The position numbers and the translations under genes were made by a program. DNA of 64,000 nucleotides from Cryptomeria japonica. Taxonomy: Eukaryota > Streptophyta > Pinopsida > Cupressales > Cupressaceae. Positions 44,741-55,954 of the stretch are shown one piece after another. The notes under the pieces were generated by a model. It did not search any database. It worked only from the letters and a program-made list of their open reading frames with translations, and had not been told where the DNA came from. Numbering within the stretch: the first letter of the stretch is position 1; each line of letters starts with the position of its first letter. The stretch is taken from the NCBI RefSeq assembly GCF_030272615.1, contig NC_081415.1, positions 190,616,270-190,680,269 on the forward strand, given 5' to 3'.

Positions 44741-46300
44741 GAGACAAATCATGTTACTATGCTGATGAAGGAGTTACTGATGATTCTGATGAAGAACCCA
44801 CAGACAATGGATGGGTTTTTGTTGCTATAACAAAAGATCAACCGATACCTACTATTCAACTAATAGAGCACGCCCTGACAACTAAAATTGAAGATAAGGA
44901 TGAATGGATCATTGATTCTGGATGTTCACAACATATGATTGGTGATAAAAACAAATTCTTAAACTTTCAGGAATACAATGGAGGTCTAGAAAGATTTGGA
45001 GATGATAAAGCTTGCTTGATCAAAGGCAAAGGCACTATATCTCTTGATGGTAAGCACAATACTGATAATGTTTACTATGTTGAAGGTTTGAAGCACAATC
45101 TTTTGAGTGTTGGTCAATTATTTAAAAAAGGTTTTCAGTTACAATTCAAGAATGGTAAATGCAAAATCATGAACAAAATTGGTTTGGAAATTGCAACCGG
45201 TAATCAGACCAGAGGTAATATTTTTCATTTGAATAACAGTGAACAAACATGCTTGATTGCACATATTGATGAAAGTTAGTTATGGCATAAGAGACTTTGT
45301 CATGTAAAATTTGATTGCATTGTGAAAATCAGTACAACTAAGGCAGTAACGGATTTACCTAAGATTGTTAAACCTCACAATCTGATATGTAAGGAATGTC
45401 AAATTGGAAAGCAAGTTAGAACATCTTTTAAGAGTATTCCAGAGAAATCCAATAATGTTCTTGACTTAATTCACACTGATTTATATGGTCCAGCAAGAAC
45501 TAGAAGCTTACAAGGAGATAGATATTTTATGCTAATCATTGATGACTATTCCAGAATGTGTTGGGTTACTTTTCTCAGGGAGAAATCAGAAGGTTTTGGG
45601 AAATTCAAACTATTCAAGGTGATGGTAGAGAATGAAACCGGTAAGAAAATTGAATGTTTGAGATCAGATCAAGGAGGTGAATTCACATCTAAAGAATTTA
45701 ATACATTCTGTGAAGTGAATGGAATTAGAAGACTGCTATCAGCACCTCGAACACCCCAGCAAAATGGAGTTGTGGAAAGAAAGAACATAACTATTCTAGA
45801 TGCAACTAGAAGTATGTTATCAGAAGCAAACCTACCTCATGTATATTGGAGAGAAGTAGTAAGTACAACGGTTTACACATTCAAAAAACTTCACATCAAA
45901 GGTGAAATGGATAAGACCCCTCATGAACTATGGTTTGGAAATACTCCTACTCTTAAATATTTCAGAATATTTGAAAGCAAATGTTATATTAGGAGAGATG
46001 AGTCTATTGGCAAATTTGATCCTAGAAGTGATGAAGGAATATTCATTGGTTATTCATCTAAGAGCAAGGCATATAGATGTTTTAATAAGAGATTACAGAA
46101 AATTGTTGAGAGTACAAATGTGAAGATTGATGAACAGTTTAGAGGTAATTCAAGGTACAAGGACTCTCAACCAGCAATAGTGATAATATCAAATGAACCT
46201 ACAATAAGTACACCAGTACAGAATGTTGATCTAGTCACACCGACATCATCTAAAAATTCCACAATGACTGAAGAATAACAAGTAAAAACACCTCGATATG
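44741..46300 (+). pseudogene. Copia protease, GAG-pre-integrase and integrase
   Basis: Protease WIIDSGCSQHMIGDKNKF near 44,905-44,957. GAG-pre-integrase follows after a stop (TAG for Trp at about 45,277, ESWLWHKR in the sister). Integrase runs 45,322-46,278 without a stop for 318 codons: CKECQIGKQ zinc part, DLIHTDLYGPARTRSL, LRSDQGGEFTSKEF, PQQNGVVERKNITILDATRS. All three DDE residues are in place. The best preserved integrase in the window. Confidence 0.9.
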
Positions 46301-46462
46301 TAAGATTGAATCACTCTGAAAGTCAGATAATTGGGAACAAGTATAAAGGTGTTATGACTAGAGGAAGACTGGAAAATGAAGAAGTGTGTTTAATTTCTCA
46401 AATTGAACTAGCATCAGTTAATGAGGCATGTGAAGATAAACATTGGATTAAAGCTATGGAAA

Positions 46463-46808
46463 CGGTGATAGGATACCTCACTAGGTAGACCACCTCATGG
46501 TAGTTGACAAATGATCCCATGAGGCCAAGGGGGCTTTGGCTCACTCCACTTTGGGGCCTAGGGTAGAGGGTCTCTTGGACACCTTATTGTTCCTCCTTAC
46601 TCCCACTTTCTTATGGTTGAGTTCCAATAATGAATTGGACAAAAACTATGGTTAAGTTAATGTTCCTAACCCTAAGTATAGAGAATTTATGCAATATTAT
46701 CTTTCTTAGAAGATTTAGATTATTAATTATTATACATTTCAATGGTATGCATCATATTCCATTTATTGTTTTACATGGAAATGGTGATAGGAATTTTAAC
46801 ACTTATTT
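46463..46808. mobile_element. About 346-bp insertion at the start of RT
   Basis: The sister copy (33.78 kb) reads straight through KAMENELEQ here. In this copy foreign sequence separates KAMET from NELEQ-like sequence. The insert has no recognised coding. An 18-bp near-repeat (ATGGAAA[C/T]GGTGATAGGA) lies at 46,456-46,473 and 46,775-46,792, and AATGAATTGGA occurs at 46,629-46,639 and 46,809-46,819. Clear TSD/TIR are absent, so filler DNA from break repair is also possible. Confidence 0.6.
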
Positions 46809-48240
46809 AATGAATTGGAACAAATTGAAAAGAATAACACATGGACATTGGTTCCCTGGCCTGAAAACAAAAATGTAATTGGAACTAAATGGGTATTTAG
46901 AAATAAACTCAATGAAGATGGTAAGGTAATCAGAAATAAACCAAGATTAGTGTGTAAAGGGTATTCACATAAAGAAGGAATTGATTATAATGAAACCTTT
47001 GCACCAGTAGCTAGAATTGAGGCAGTTAGATTATTCTTAGCTTTTGCAGCACACAAGAACTATAAAGTATATCAAATCAATGTTAAATGTGCATTTCTGA
47101 ATGGCAATCTTGAAGAAGAAGTTTACATTGAACAACCTGATGGATTTTCATTGACAAATGACAAATATGTGGTTTGCAGGTTAAGGAAAGCTTTATATGG
47201 ATTAAAGCAAGCTCCTAGAACTTGGTATGCTAGATTAGACAAATATCTTTTGAAGATTGGTTACACCAAAGGTCATGCTGACAGCAACTTATATTACAAA
47301 GTGACTAGTGATGACATCTTGGTTATAGAAGTTTTTGTGGATGATATAATTTTTGGAGGAGAAGAAGGATTATGTTAAAGACTTTTCTAATAAGATGCAG
47401 GAAGAATTTGAAATGTCTATGATTGGGGAGATAAAATTCATTTTAGGGTTGCATTTTTCACAAACTGATAAAGGTATATTCATATGTCAATCAAAGTACT
47501 TAAGGGAATTACTAAAAAAGTTTGGCATGGAAAAATTTAAACCGGTAAGCACACCTATGACTACAATTGATAAACTATCATTGCAGGATGAATCAACACC
47601 TGTTAATCCGACAAGATACAAGTCTATGATAGGAGGTTTACTGTATTTAACACAAACAAGACCTGATATTATGAATGCAGTATGTATTGTTTCAAGATTT
47701 CAGAGTAATCCTAAAGAAAATCATGAATCAGCAGTGAAAAGGATTTTTTGATATCTACAAGGCACAACAAATCTTGGTTTATGGTATCCTAAAGATAAAA
47801 AATTTAATTTATGTGCATACACAGGTGCAAATTGGGAAGGAGATGTAGATGACAAAAAGAGCACCACCGGTGGTACATTCTTTCTTCGTAGAAGATTAAT
47901 TTCTTGGTTGAACAAGAAACAAAGTTGCACATCTTTATCAACAACAGAATCAGAATATGTTGTAGCAGCAACTAATTGTACCCAGGTATTATGGATTAGG
48001 TGAATGTTGAAGGACATAAAGGTAAAATGCAAAGAACCTATAACCATTTACTGTGATAATATGGCAGCAATTGATATATCTAAGAATATGGTATTTCACT
48101 CTAAAATTAAACATGTTTCTATCAAATTCAATTTTCTGAAAGAAAATGTTGAAGCAAAAGAAGTGAAATTGGTTTATGTAAATACTAAAGAGAAGATTGC
48201 AGATATTTTTACTAAACCTTTGCCTAAGAAAACTTTGTAA
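46809..48240 (+). pseudogene. Copia reverse transcriptase and RNase H
   Basis: [62 protein letters not shown], catalytic V-F-V-D-D at 47,331-47,345 intact. A frame change near 47,360 joins the next ORF (47,353-47,751: MIGEIKFILGLHFSQTDKG, GGLLYLTQTRPDIMNAVC). After a TGA near 47,749, RNase H follows: TTESEYVVAATN, ITIYCDNMAAIDISKN, and the end IADIFTKPLPKKTL at 48,240. Most catalytic residues survive, in contrast to the sister element. Confidence 0.85.
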
Positions 48241-48454
48241 TATCTCAGAGATCAGCTTGGGGTTATACCCCCACCGGTAGAGACTTAGACAGTTTATGCT
48301 TGGCATCAAACTGGCAGAATTAACAGAGAAATGTTTTTCCCGGTTTTGATGAGGAGAGATACTTCTCAGGGTGAGTAGTTGGATAAATTGATAAGTTGGT
48401 ATTTTGTAATAAATGTTTGAATCTGATTTTTGTATTGCTTTGGCGTTTGATGTC

Positions 48455-48668
48455 AAAGGGGGAGAGATATCTATGGAAAAACACATTATCTTTTGGAGAG
48501 ACATTATTCATTGGGGGAGAGATTGTTACTCTGTATTTGTATTTTGATCTCTAGTTAATGATCTCTTTGGGAGATTGTTGGTTTTTGGTTTTTGGTTTTT
48601 GGCATTTCTGTTTTGGCACTTAGATGGTTTCTCCATCTTGTGTTGCCATCAATGCCAAAGGGGGAGAT
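48455..48668 (+). other. Duplicated polypurine tracts before the 3' LTR
   Basis: AAAGGGGGAGAGAT at 48,455-48,468 and AAAGGGGGAGAT at 48,657-48,668, the second touching the LTR. PPTs prime plus-strand DNA synthesis. Multiple PPT copies upstream of the 3' LTR are, as I recall, a feature of Sireviruses. Confidence 0.7.
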
Positions 48669-49719
48669 TGTTGGTATTTTGGATGTGTTGCACTGGTTTT
48701 GTCATTGATGTCAACACTTGTCAACACTTATCCTTGTGGAGATTCTTGGTTATGGTCACGGGGATGTTGTGTGACTTATGCACAGTCACCGGTATCTGGT
48801 TCACCAGCAGGTTATATTTGTCATCGACACTAAGGATGACTTGAAGATTACTTGGTATGTCGAAGACATTGTTTGGACCCTCTATTTTGGTGATTTGGTG
48901 ATTGATCTAATCAAGTTTGCATATTTGTTGTTACCGGTAAATAGGTCTGGGTTATGGACCAACAAGTGTTATCCATTCTAGATCAGCACAACACGCTATG
49001 GAGATGATTTGTTATTATTGTAAATACATTGAACCGACATGATACATCACATATTGATTCATTTGTAATTGATTTTATTATAATATCTTAGTGAGACGAC
49101 CTACACATTTGGTCTTAGGTTTTGGTATATATGTAAGATCTCATTTATGAGATTAGTGTGAGTGTGGAAGAGGAATATAATAAGGTATATGAGAATATAA
49201 GTAGAGCTATACATGCAGACATCATTCAAGATTCAAGGAGGTTTTGAAGAAGGCAAATCAGAGCTTAACCGGTACTGAATCTAGCATTTGAAGATGCTAT
49301 TTTGAGTAGTACATTATCATTGGATTTAACCATCCAATTGTAGTTAGTGCGACTCCCATTTCTTGATTGAGCGGTGAGCTCTAGGCAATTGGCCTTTCTG
49401 CTTGTGCAAACTCCATATTGTACACACATACTATCTGCAGTAGTATCATCTGATTGTGAGTAGGGTTTCCCACCATGGTATTTCCCCTTACAGGGTTTCC
49501 ACGTACAAATATCTGTGTTATGTGTTGTGGATGTTATTTGTCTTTCTATTTCATGCATTAAAATTTACTAGTAATGTAATTAACTGTTAAAATTGTTTAC
49601 CAGCACAAAGTTTGGTTTACCAGTATTGTGCATTAAGTTTGGTTAAGTTAATTTTGGGTTTGAAATTAATTGACAACTGATTCACCCCCCACCCTCTCAA
49701 TTGTCTCTGGGACCTAACA
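48669..49719 (+). repeat. 3' LTR of the 42.7-49.7 kb Copia element
   Basis: 1,051 bp, TGTTGGTATTTTGGATGTGT ... GGGACCTAACA. Close to the 5' LTR along its length with scattered substitutions. Confidence 0.9.
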
Positions 49720-52700
49720 TGGAGTTCGAACTGGTTTACAGTCACTCATGCCAAAAGTCTTCAAAACTTCTTTCACATACTTATATTGAGTAATGAAAAT
49801 ACCATTCTTCATCTGTTGTATCTGCAAACCTATGAAATTTTTTATTTCCCCTACTAATGACACCTCAAACTCATTCTTCATTTCATCTGCAAAAATTTTC
49901 AGTATTTAATCTCCTTCAAACTTGAGATAAATGTTGTTGTCATCACTAATTCTTGGAAAGCCTATCTCATCAGATGTGTATGAAACCTTTCATATTATGC
50001 TCTAGGTGCTTGCTTTAATCCATACAAATCTTTATGCAATTTGCATATCATGTCTTCTTTGTCTGTCAATGCATAACCATCAGGTTGTTCTATGTATACC
50101 TCTTCTTCAATATCCCATTCAAAAATGCAGACTTAACATCCATTTGCTATACCTTGAACTTCTTGTGAGTTGTGAATGTAAGTAATGTTCTTACTCCTTC
50201 CAGTCTTGCTATTGGTGCAAAATTTTCTCCATAATCCTCTCCTTCTTCTTGCGCATAACCTTTGCATACTAATCTTTCCTTATTGCGAACTACAACACCA
50301 TCCTCATTTAACTTGTTTCTGAACACCCATTTAGTACCTATGACATTTTTTTTTACCGGTCGGGGTACCAGGGTCCAAATGTTGTTTTTCTCAATCTGAT
50401 CCAATTCTTCTTCCATTGCCTTAACCCAATGATCATCACCAAATGCCTTCTTAGCACTTATAGGTTCAAAGGTGGAGATCATGCAACAGTTCTCTCTAAC
50501 TCTTCTTCTAGTAAGTACTCCAGCATCCTTATCCTCAATAATCTGCTCAGGACTGTGATTCAGTCTCACATATCTAGAAATAACATGATCATTCTCTTCA
50601 GGTTCAACTTATTCATTATCTTCTTCCTCTAAATTTATTTGTTTCAGTAGAACAAGTACATCAGGATTTGCCTTACCAATTTCAGATTCTAAAAGAAAAA
50701 TGCAAGGATCTTCATCCTTTCTCTCTAAACTGGTTCCTTCTTAAACTTCAAGACATTCATCTACATGAACATAAACACTCTCAACAATTCTTTGACTCCG
50801 GTTGTTGAAACATTTGTAGACCTTACTCTTGGTGGAATAGCCAAGAAATACGCCTTCATCACTCTTTGCTTCAAACTTGTCAATGTAATCACCTCTTTTG
50901 ATAAAACATTTACTACCAAAGATCTTAAAATAACTAACATTAGGTGACCCTCCATACTAATACTCATAAGGTGTCTTGTCCTTACTTTTTTTCACCAGAA
51001 CCCATTTCATTGTGTAGACTATTGTACTTACAGCTTCTCTCCAAAATGTTTTCACCACACCTCCCTGTATCAACATAGTTATAGCTACTTCAACCACTGA
51101 CTGGTTGTTTCTCTCTGCTATACCATTTTATTATGGTATCCTTGGTGCAGAAAGCTGCCGCTTGATACCATTCTCATCACAATACTTAGTGAACCCCTGA
51201 GAAGTGAATTCACCACCTTGATATGTTCTCAGACATTTAATCTTTTTGCCACTCTCTTTCTCAGTTAAGGTCTTGAATGCCTTGAATTTACCAAAAGCTT
51301 CATTCTTATCTTCCAAGAATGTGACCCACATCATCCTTGAACAGTCATCAGTAAAGATCATGAAATATCTATCACTTGAAATGCTTCTAGTTCTTATTGG
51401 TCCACATAGATCCGTATGAACCAAATCTAACAAGTGCTCTGCTGAGAAAGACTTACTCTTGAAAGTAGAAGAATTCATCTTCCCTAACTGACATTGTTTA
51501 CAAAGAGCATTAACTGGTTTGTCTATCTAAGGTAGACCTCTTACTATCTTAGACTTACTCACTTTAACAATATTGTCAAAATTTATATGACAGAATCTTC
51601 TACACCGAAGCCAACTATCATCTATTTTTGCAATCAAACAGTTGCTAACTTTTCGATTAAGATGAAATAGATTACCTCTGATCCGTTTACCGATTGCAAT
51701 CAATTCACTTTTGTTGTCAAAGATTTTGTACATGCCATTTCTAAATTCCAGTAGGTATCCTTTGTCATTCAGTTGTGCCACACTCAGAAGATTATGCTTA
51801 AGACCTTCAACCCAATAAACATCATCAACACTGCTATTCCCATTAAGAGAAATAACTCCCTTACCTTTAACCATACAAGGTGGGTCATTGCCAAATCTGA
51901 CAACACTACCATCAAATTCTTTCCAGGAATGAAATTTCCTCCGATCACCAGTCATGTGATATCAACAACCACTATCAATGACCCAATCATCAGAGTTATC
52001 CATCCTGGATACTAGAGCCTTCTGATCAAATGTTTCTTCCTTAATAGCCACAAACACAATATCTTCACTAGCATCATCATCAGATTCATCATCAGTAATA
52101 TCACTGTCAATAGCTACAAGACAATCTCTCTTTCCTTTACCCTTATACTTCTTAAATTTGTCTCTTTTGTATTCATTTTCACTATTAGGGTAATTAGCTA
52201 CTATATGACCAATCTTATTGCAAGAAAAACATTTCAATGTTAGCTTACCTTTGTATTTACCAGTGCCTCTAGGCAGTCATTTTACCAACAATGCTTCAAG
52301 CTCCACTAAATTGTCTTCATCATTAGCATCTCTGCTGGATCAGGATTCATAGCTATGGCCGGTATCTCTACTTCTTCTCATAGATGGGTTAGAGACAAAA
52401 GCTCTGAATGCAGATTCTGATTTTTGTACACTACCATCATAACCATTTAGTTCAAAAGCAGTAAGTTTGCCAATAATAGAGTCAAGAGTTACCTTTGTCT
52501 TGTCAATGGATTTCAGCTCCTGAATAGCTGCAACTCGAATAGCATAGACGAATAGCAGGGTTCTCAATACCTTACTGGTCACTATGGCATCTTCCACTTT
52601 CCCTCCTACACTTTTTATTTCACCAACTATTTCTTTAATCTTTTGACCATATTGCTGGATATTTTTGCCTTCAAACATTCTCATGTCATTAAACTCTCAT

Positions 52701-52995
52701 CTTTAGAAATCTTAACATGTTCATCACCGCTATAAATCTCTTCAAGTTTTTTCCACACTTCATATGCAGTTTTAGCATCACACATGGAACTGATAATAGC
52801 CTCTAATGCTTGATGATTCTCTTGTTGTTCTTTCTTCTGATCATCAGTCAGAGTACCAGTAGGTGCAACATATTGAGTTTCTACATGCTCCCAATACTGA
52901 CTACCAAGACTTTTAATGTAAATCTTTATTTTATCGCTCCAAATTCTATAGTTATCTTTGTTGAACATAGGACCTTCTTTCTTCATCATGATCTA
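49720..52995 (-). pseudogene. Copia Gag-Pol (Gag, protease, integrase, partial RT)
   Basis: Gag starts at 52,989 (MMKKEGPMFNKDNYRIWSDK), continues 52,684-52,340, and the knuckle KCFSCNKIGHIVANYPN starts at 52,237; its last Cys is Tyr. Protease DDWVIDSGC near 51,990-51,964 then reads YHMTGDRRKF after a stop. GAG-pre-integrase 51,955-51,527 (VYWVEGLKHNLLSVAQL). Integrase 51,478-51,131 (LVHTDLCGPIRTRS, GEFTSQGFTKY), the Glu region and later blocks near 51,100-50,760 broken. RT 50,569-50,147 ([20 protein letters not shown]) and on to 49,720 through stops; the catalytic Asp pair region near 49,930 is not clean. Confidence 0.8.
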
Positions 52996-53064
52996 CATGA
53001 TCTTTTCCTTAAGTTGTTAGGCTTAGAGATCTAAGAGTACCTGAGATGCTCTGATACCAATTCA

Positions 53065-54496
53065 TGATATGATGAAAGAATAAGGATTCAGTAAAATATT
53101 GAAAGGGGGGGTGAATCAATATACTCAAAAACTGATTCAAACTCCCAAACTCAAAATAAACTTATCAACAAAATAGTTTTGTCAAGATAATGTCTCAAAT
53201 ATTACCAACATCAACCAGTTTGAATGTTATGCCAACATAACAGTAAACAACTTCAATCTTGTAAACATCAACAATGCTTAATCAAATATCAACTTATTCA
53301 TCTCTCAGTGCTTCCAGTTATCATGCCTTATCAAAATAGTTAAGTAGTTAATCAAATCAACAAATAAGATCATAACCACAAAATCATTCACCACTTGACA
53401 CAAATATTTATATGTGGAAAACCCAAATAGATAAAAACCACAATGAGATGAGACTCACAAGGATAGCTATCTAAACTCTTCTGAAGTTCGCCTTGTTAGG
53501 AGCCAAGTCTGTTAAAGCTTTACAATAAGTCTTGTTAAGAACGGATTGTGTTAGGAATCACCCGGTTAAGGGATTTACAAATATGCCTTGATGAAAAGCA
53601 TAATACCCTATTAGGAGTAATCTCGCTGGAGGGTTTGAGAATCCAAACTAATGGACTACCTTGTTAGAGGATTTAGAAAGTAACCAAGCTTGTTAGAGCT
53701 TACTTGATTAGGGGATTTTGATTTCTGTTGTAATTGTTTGAAAACAATAGGTTTTCTTGATCTGTCCAAATAACACTACATTTGCTTGATCAGATCCTTC
53801 TTAAGCTTCAATCTGCCTTTACACAAACTACAGATCCATCCACCGGTTTGGCAACCACACACTCAACTAATTTCTGCCAACTTTTCCCTCCTTTACAAAC
53901 AACTTCATCAACCTTAAATAAAAATAAACTAGGTTGGTACCACAACAAAAACCTAATTCTCATTATTGAGATTACAAACAAGACTGTACAATCTTAATCA
54001 TTAGAAATCATAACAATCTCTTCACATTAATCAAGAAAATTCCAATCGCTCCATGATCATCGCTTCATTGGACTTGTAACTCATCACGTGCTATGCATTT
54101 GATGCAATCCACTTTTCTCATTTCCAAGACAATGAAATGCACCAAATCAATCTAAACTTATCCTCATACAATGATTACACGTGTCTTAATAATTATGCTC
54201 AACATTAGATCATAAACCAACAAACCTGATCAGTTAGGGTTTAACAACTGGTAGGTTTTACTGGTTTACATAACATAGAAATGTTTAACCTTATACACCA
54301 TTTCAACTCACAAACTACCATATACTTATTTACAACATCTTCCACAAAGTTTATCATATCAGTTATAGTACAAAAGCAATATCAACAATAACATCAGCAA
54401 TATCATGACCATTCACCAGTTCAATTGACACCAATGACAACATACCATTAATGCAATCTATATGCAAAATGCCAACACTCTAAAAATACCAAAACA
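53065..54496 (-). repeat. 5' LTR of the 49.7-54.5 kb Copia element
   Basis: 1,432 bp on the plus strand from TGATATGATG to CCAAAACA. It contains the G-run plus TGAATCA block near 53,104-53,118. The right end (54,300-54,496) is matched in inverted orientation by 55,288-55,500. Confidence 0.7.
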
Positions 54497-55287
54497 TATC
54501 ATTTTCATGAACCAACCTACCACACTCTTCAAATTTGTTCTTCAGGGATACAACAAGATTTTCTTCCTTTTTCTTTAAGTCCTCAATCTCTTTAGACATC
54601 CTCATAGTTATAGCTTGCATTTCATTTTTCATAACCATGTTCTCCTGACTCAATTTCTAAAATTGTTCCTTAAGTGCATTTTTCTCTTCATCATCCTAAT
54701 TTTACAAAAGTTCCTTCCTCCTAGCTTGAACAGATGATAGCCTCTCATGTAGGACAAGAATGAATTCCTTAGCCAAATTCAACTCTTCTTGTAGCTTTAA
54801 GTTCTTCAAGCTTTCGACATCATAATCTAAGTGCCATCTCAAGCTACTTCTCCAAAGCCATATTCAATGAATTTGGTTTCAGGATCTTCCTCAAGTTGTT
54901 AAACTTCCTCCAAGGCACAAGGCTCTAATACCAATTGTTGGAAACCAATAACACTGAGAGGTGGGGTGAATCAGTGTTATACCGGAATAAAAGATTTTAG
55001 CCTTAACAAAACATTTATACACCAACTGGTATACTGGTATAAACATAATTGAAAGAAGTAAAGTAACTAATAAGCCAAACACATAAATGAGAACCATAAC
55101 ACATAGATTTATACATGGAAAACCTCAATGAGGAAAAACCACAATGGGATTTGTGACCCACAATATCAATCCATTGACCATATGAAGAGATTTTACAATA
55201 TATGATGTGCCTACACTTGCAGGAAAGCTTACAGCCTAGAGCACACTGCTCAATCACAATAGGAGCCTCACTGACTACATAAAATTT
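54497..55287 (-). mobile_element. Coiled-coil-gag Copia fragment: gag part plus truncated LTR
   Basis: PBS at 54,921-54,932 reads TGGTATTAGAGC on the minus strand. To its right is an LTR part (54,935-55,287) that starts TGTTGGAAACC and has GGTGGGGTGAATCAGTGTTA. To its left, the minus strand encodes charged helix with stops (for example MKNEMQAITMRMSKEIEDLK), the same type as the plus-strand Gag at 42,032-42,664 (MRNKMQDMTMRFCKEIEDRK). The left side is cut by the neighbouring LTR at 54,496, the right side by another LTR at 55,288. Confidence 0.65.
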
Positions 55288-55954
55288 TGTTGGTATTTTT
55301 AGTTTATTGGCATTTTGCATATAGATTGCATTAATGATATGTTGTCATTAATGTCAATTGAACCGATGAATGATATTCATGATATTTCTAATGTTATTAT
55401 TGTTATTGCTATTGTCTTATAACCGGTATGATAAACTTTAAGGAAGATGGTGTAAACTGGTATATGATAGTTTGTAAGTTGAACCAGTGTAAAGGGTTAA
55501 ACCTTTCTATGTTATGTAACTGATAAACCCTACCATTTGTTTTCTGTTAACCCCTAACCGATCAAGTTTGTTGGTTTCAAATCTAATGTTGAGTGGTAAT
55601 GAAGGAGACACATGTGATCATTGTATGAGGATTAGTTCATATTGATTTGGTGTGTTTTCTATCTTGGAAAGCAGAAAAGTGGATTGCATCTAATGCATAA
55701 CGCGTGATCAGTTACGAAGTCTGATGAAGCAGTGATCATGGAGCGGCTGAAATTTTCTTGAAGAATATGAAGAGATTGTTATGATTTCTAATGGTCAAGA
55801 TTGTACCAACTTGTTTGTAATCTTGATGATGATAATTAGGTTTTTGTTGTGTTACCGACCTAGTTCATTTGTATTTAAGGTTGATGATATTGTTTTGTTA
55901 AGTGTTGGCAAAGCTAGCAAGATTGGAAGAAACCAGTTGAGTGTGTGGTTACCT
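55288..55954 (+). repeat. Partial Copia LTR, plus orientation
   Basis: Starts TGTTGGTATTTTTAGTTTAT and matches the right end of the 53,065-54,496 LTR in inverse orientation. It is interrupted at 55,955 by the next Copia element; the rest should lie beyond the window. Confidence 0.65.

Larger units (their letters stand above)
42665..49719 (+). mobile_element. Structurally complete Ty1/Copia element, sister of the 20-37.6 kb copy
   Basis: 5' LTR 42,665-43,717, PBS 43,720-43,731 (exact TGGTATCAGAGC), gag, PR, INT, RT, RNase H, PPT 48,657-48,668, 3' LTR 48,669-49,719. The LTRs match, in reverse complement, those at 20,048 and 36,521, and the proteins are near-identical in style to that copy. The flanking 5 bp do not match (AGTAT left, TGGAG right), and the flanks belong to two different elements. 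Confidence 0.9.
49720..54496 (-). mobile_element. Ty1/Copia element, 3' part lost
   Basis: 5' LTR 53,065-54,496 on the right, PBS 53,048-53,059 (TGGTATCAGAGC on the minus strand, exact), gag, PR, INT and most of RT. It ends abruptly inside RT at 49,720 against the 3' LTR of the neighbour, at a segment equivalent to CKPVRTPM. The family is distinct from the sister pair at 20-37 and 42-49 kb. Confidence 0.85.
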
